DNA of 27,500 nt from Penaeus vannamei (lineage: Eukaryota > Arthropoda > Malacostraca > Decapoda > Penaeidae), in the NCBI RefSeq assembly GCF_042767895.1, contig NC_091559.1:11355496-11382995 (forward strand), in the 5' to 3' direction. Positions within the stretch are counted from its first letter, which is position 1. Each line of letters opens with the position of its first letter. This document shows, piece after piece, positions 25,069 to 27,500 of this stretch. The position numbers and the translations under genes are program-made. Under the pieces are notes generated by a model. The model saw nothing but the letters and a program-made list of their open reading frames with translations. It made no database searches and was not told the origin of the DNA.

Positions 25069-25852
25069 CTTTTCTCTTTCTTTTGAGCTCATTCTCTCAA
25101 TTTTACTTCCTCCTCTCTCTCTCTCTTACTCACACATCCCCTCTCTATCTATCTATTTCTATCTCACTCCCTTTCCCTGTAACTCACATTCTCTCTGACT
25201 CTCTCTTTCTCTCCTTCCCAACCCCCCTTTCTTCCTTCCCTCCCTCTTCTCTCTGCAACTCACACTCACCCCTTCTCTCTCTTTTTCTATCTTTATTTAT
25301 GTCTCTCCATCACCTTTGCTCTCTCTATATCTGTCTCACTCTCTCAAGCACACTCTATGACTGTCTATATATCTTTCCATCCTTCTTTATCTCTCTCTCT
25401 CACTCCTGCTCTTTCTCACTCTCGCGACTCTTTGTCTATATACCTCTCTCTTTATATCTCTCTTCACCCTCACCCCTATCTTTCTCTCTTTCTTCATCAC
25501 TCACTCTTTATTTCACCCTCCCCCTCTCTCTCTCTCCCTCTTTCTTCCTCCCAAACTGCCCCTTCCCCCCTTACTCTTCCACACGAACTCTCTCCGTTCT
25601 CTTTCTCTGTGATTTATTTATTTATTTATTCATATATTTCTATCTTTCCCTCCCTCTACTGCTTATTACTCCCCCCCCCCTCTCTCTCTCTTTCTTTTTG
25701 CTCTCTCAGACGCTATCTATCTCTCCCTTCCCCCACCATTTTCTCTCTCTGTCTCCGTACTCACTCTCCTCTCTTTTTTTCCCTCTCTCTCTTTATTCTC
25801 TCACTCCCTCTTCCTCTCCCTCTCTCCCTTCGCGTTCTTGCTGTTCTTGTTG
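25069..25852. repeat. CT-rich polypyrimidine low-complexity tract
   Basis: About 780 bp of degenerate (CT)n/(TCTCCC)n on the + strand with short islands such as ATTTATTTATTTATTCATA (about 25614-25635) and a C10 run (about 25671-25680). The long Ser/Leu/Pro-rich readings in more than one frame are what a CT repeat produces and are not evidence of a gene. The purine tract at 23000 has the opposite strand bias, so the two are reverse-complementary in character. Confidence 0.92.
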
Positions 25853-26507
25853 ATCCTAACGATCCACTGCTATCCACTCCATCCACGAGAAGCTGTTCAA
25901 CACCTGTACACACCTGCCACTAATTGCGAGCGGTGTTCCCTCTGGTTCAACGTGCGTTAACTTTCTGATTCAGTAAGTTGGGAAATTGATTCCAATGGTG
26001 GATTATGAGACGGATGTGGCCTTGAGTGCTGCCTTTGTGTCGTAGTATCAATAATATGGGAAGAGATGTTTGTTTAACTGCGCGAGTGGGAGACATTTTC
26101 ATACCGCAAGCATGAGAGTATATGGATAAGATAAATCACTTTTTAAAAATCATATTTGCATACCTCGTTTCGGTGTATTTACACATTATAAATAGAGATA
26201 GAGAAACGATGTTACAGCGAAACAATTATGCAAACTACGTAATTCAAACCTCATTATAAATTAGATTTTTATTTCTTTTGATGCACTATTGTGGACAGAA
26301 TGGAAATTCCTAAGGCATAAAAGAAACTATACTTTAAAACATATGCTTTACAAATAAATAAATAAATAAATAAAATAATAATAAAACAAAAAATAACTAA
26401 ATAACATAAAATAAAAGCAGAGTTTCTAGCCTAGACTTTTGGTTTCCTAAATCTTAAAATAACCATATGTAGGCCTACTTACCTTTAGCACTTGAAATGC
26501 GAATGTG
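25853..26507. other. Spacer without recognised gene
   Basis: About 0.65 kb of moderately complex sequence between the CT tract and repeat copy B. It includes an (AAAT)n/AATAAA-rich patch (about 26354-26415). No reading frame has gene-like length or composition, and I see no RNA gene or transposon end. Confidence 0.55.
26354..26415. repeat. (AAAT)n A-rich microsatellite
   Basis: AAATAAATAAATAAATAAAT followed by degenerate AATAATAAAACAAAAAATAAC units. It lies about 100 bp outside the 3' limit of repeat copy B and shows no equivalent beside copy A. Confidence 0.85.
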
Positions 26508-26597
26508 GGAATGCACACTGAGCATTTTGAATGTGATTGACGTTAATTAGACTAAATCGCAGACACTGCAAATAGGTAATATCCATAACAAAATAGG

Positions 26598-26763
26598 GCA
26601 TCCGACCAATCTTCTGTTCATTAAAAAGCAACAGGCATCCTCTAACATCTCGGTGGCGCCAGACGTTCGGATGCCGCTCGGAGGGTCATCCTCTGACGTG
26701 GAGGCTGCAATCCAGGTCACTGCAGCATCACCAGCTGTTTCAGTAAGACATGGAGAGTCAAAT
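26598..26763 (-). repeat. Conserved core of the dispersed repeat, copy B
   Basis: Inverted counterpart of 24612-24777 with two substitutions in 166 bp. A TTTT run lies between the tRNA remnant and the core (minus strand AAATGTTTTGAAG, about 26776-26764), comparable to the T5 in copy A. Confidence 0.85.
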
Positions 26764-26784
26764 GCTTCAAAACATTTAGTTCCT

Positions 26785-26827
26785 TGTTTCCGCTCGGGAT
26801 CGAACCGAGGACCTTGCGCGTGTGAAG
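26785..26827 (-). pseudogene. 5'-truncated tRNA-Val-like head of copy B
   Basis: On the minus strand it reads GCTTCACACGCGCAAGGTCC, then TCGGTTCGATCCCGAGCGG, then AAACA. The anticodon loop with CAC, the T arm, the B box GGTTCGATCCC and the 3' acceptor strand are intact. The 5' acceptor strand, the D arm with the A box and the 5' anticodon stem are missing, replaced by AACAATCTTATTGTTCTT. Without an A box it should not be an active Pol III gene. Its GCGCA 3' anticodon stem preserves the probable ancestral pairing. Confidence 0.8.
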
Positions 26828-27018
26828 CAAGAACAATAAGATTGTTGGATGCTTCATTGTTTGATATTCCGATGTAAATAGTGGTTGAGAGAGTCAAAAT
26901 AATAATAATGAAAACAAAAAAAGAGAATGTGAGAAAAGAGGATAGAGAAAGAAATAGTGTATCCACACTTTCAAAGATTCATGTGTGTAAACAAACATGT
27001 ATATACAAATGTATATGA

Positions 27019-27037
27019 ACAATGTGTGCTCCTATGT
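27019..27037 (-). repeat. GGAGCACA motif shared with copy A upstream region
   Basis: Minus strand ACATAGGAGCACACATTGT matches ACAGGAGCACATAATTGT at 24169-24186 and 24267-24284. In both places the motif lies upstream of the tRNA-headed repeat, in the same orientation relative to it and next to TA-rich DNA. This extends the shared unit beyond the tRNA by at least 0.2 kb. Confidence 0.7.
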
Positions 27038-27069
27038 ATGTGTGTTTATGTTTGTATGTGTGTGTTCCC

Positions 27070-27500
<431 letters not shown>

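Larger units (their letters stand above)
26508..26990 (-). repeat. tRNA-headed dispersed repeat, copy B (inverted)
   Basis: Reverse-complement match to copy A (24370-24873). In minus-strand order: TTTACACACATGAATCTTTG (about 26990-26970), a T-rich arm, TATTTACATCGGAATATC, AAACAATGAAGCATCCA (about 26863-26847), a damaged tRNA head (26785-26827), the conserved core (26763-26598), TTTAGTCTAATTAAC (about 26557-26543), then loss of similarity near 26508. The two copies form an inverted repeat with arms of about 0.5 kb and a spacer of about 1.6 kb. Confidence 0.75.

Noticed and set aside
25083..25923. Serine/leucine-rich frames of 256 and 188 residues
   Set aside because: Two overlapping frames of the same CT-rich tract have the same biased composition. 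This reflects absence of TAA/TAG/TGA in polypyrimidine DNA, not a protein.

Overview
The window is nuclear DNA from a eukaryote and contains no protein-coding gene that I can recognise. Very long AT, AC, GA/CT and GATA microsatellites, a homogeneous long-period satellite array and a eukaryotic-type tRNA-Val head point to a metazoan. The density of dinucleotide repeats mixed with TCATTATTA-type trinucleotide repeats is most like decapod crustaceans (penaeid shrimps), but that placement is inference from composition only.

Region 1 (1-22999) is one uninterrupted tandem array. Its period is 1227 bp, and each 1227-bp unit is a dimer of two related monomers, A (608 bp) and B (619 bp). This is a higher-order repeat satellite. 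Every monomer starts with a compositionally distinct block of about 125 bp carrying AAAAAGGGGGGTTTTCGA, followed by about 480 bp of degenerate ATT/ATC microsatellite-like DNA. The block occurs 38 times. Dimers are almost identical in the left half. Toward the right end the array collects substitutions, a 21-bp and a 9-bp deletion, A/B mosaic monomers and two slips of the A-B register, and it then stops abruptly at 22999.

Region 2 (23000-24168) starts with a 192-nt pure-purine tract with a (GGGA)8 core. Non-repetitive DNA follows, holding a decayed tRNA-Val-like relic on the minus strand, then GATA-type, AC and AT microsatellites.

Region 3 (24169-27037) is an inverted pair of a dispersed repeat. 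Copy A (+) has a full-length tRNA-Val(CAC)-like head with intact Pol III A and B boxes. Copy B (-) has lost the 5' half of that head. Downstream of the head both copies share a 166-bp core with only two differences, while the flanks are much more diverged. Homology also extends upstream of the tRNA to a GGAGCACA motif beside (TA)n. Between the copies lie a CT-rich low-complexity tract of about 0.8 kb and about 0.65 kb of unremarkable DNA.

Region 4 (27075-27500) is almost pure (AT)n running off the window end. No genes work together here. The interest lies in satellite organisation and in the tRNA-headed repeat family.
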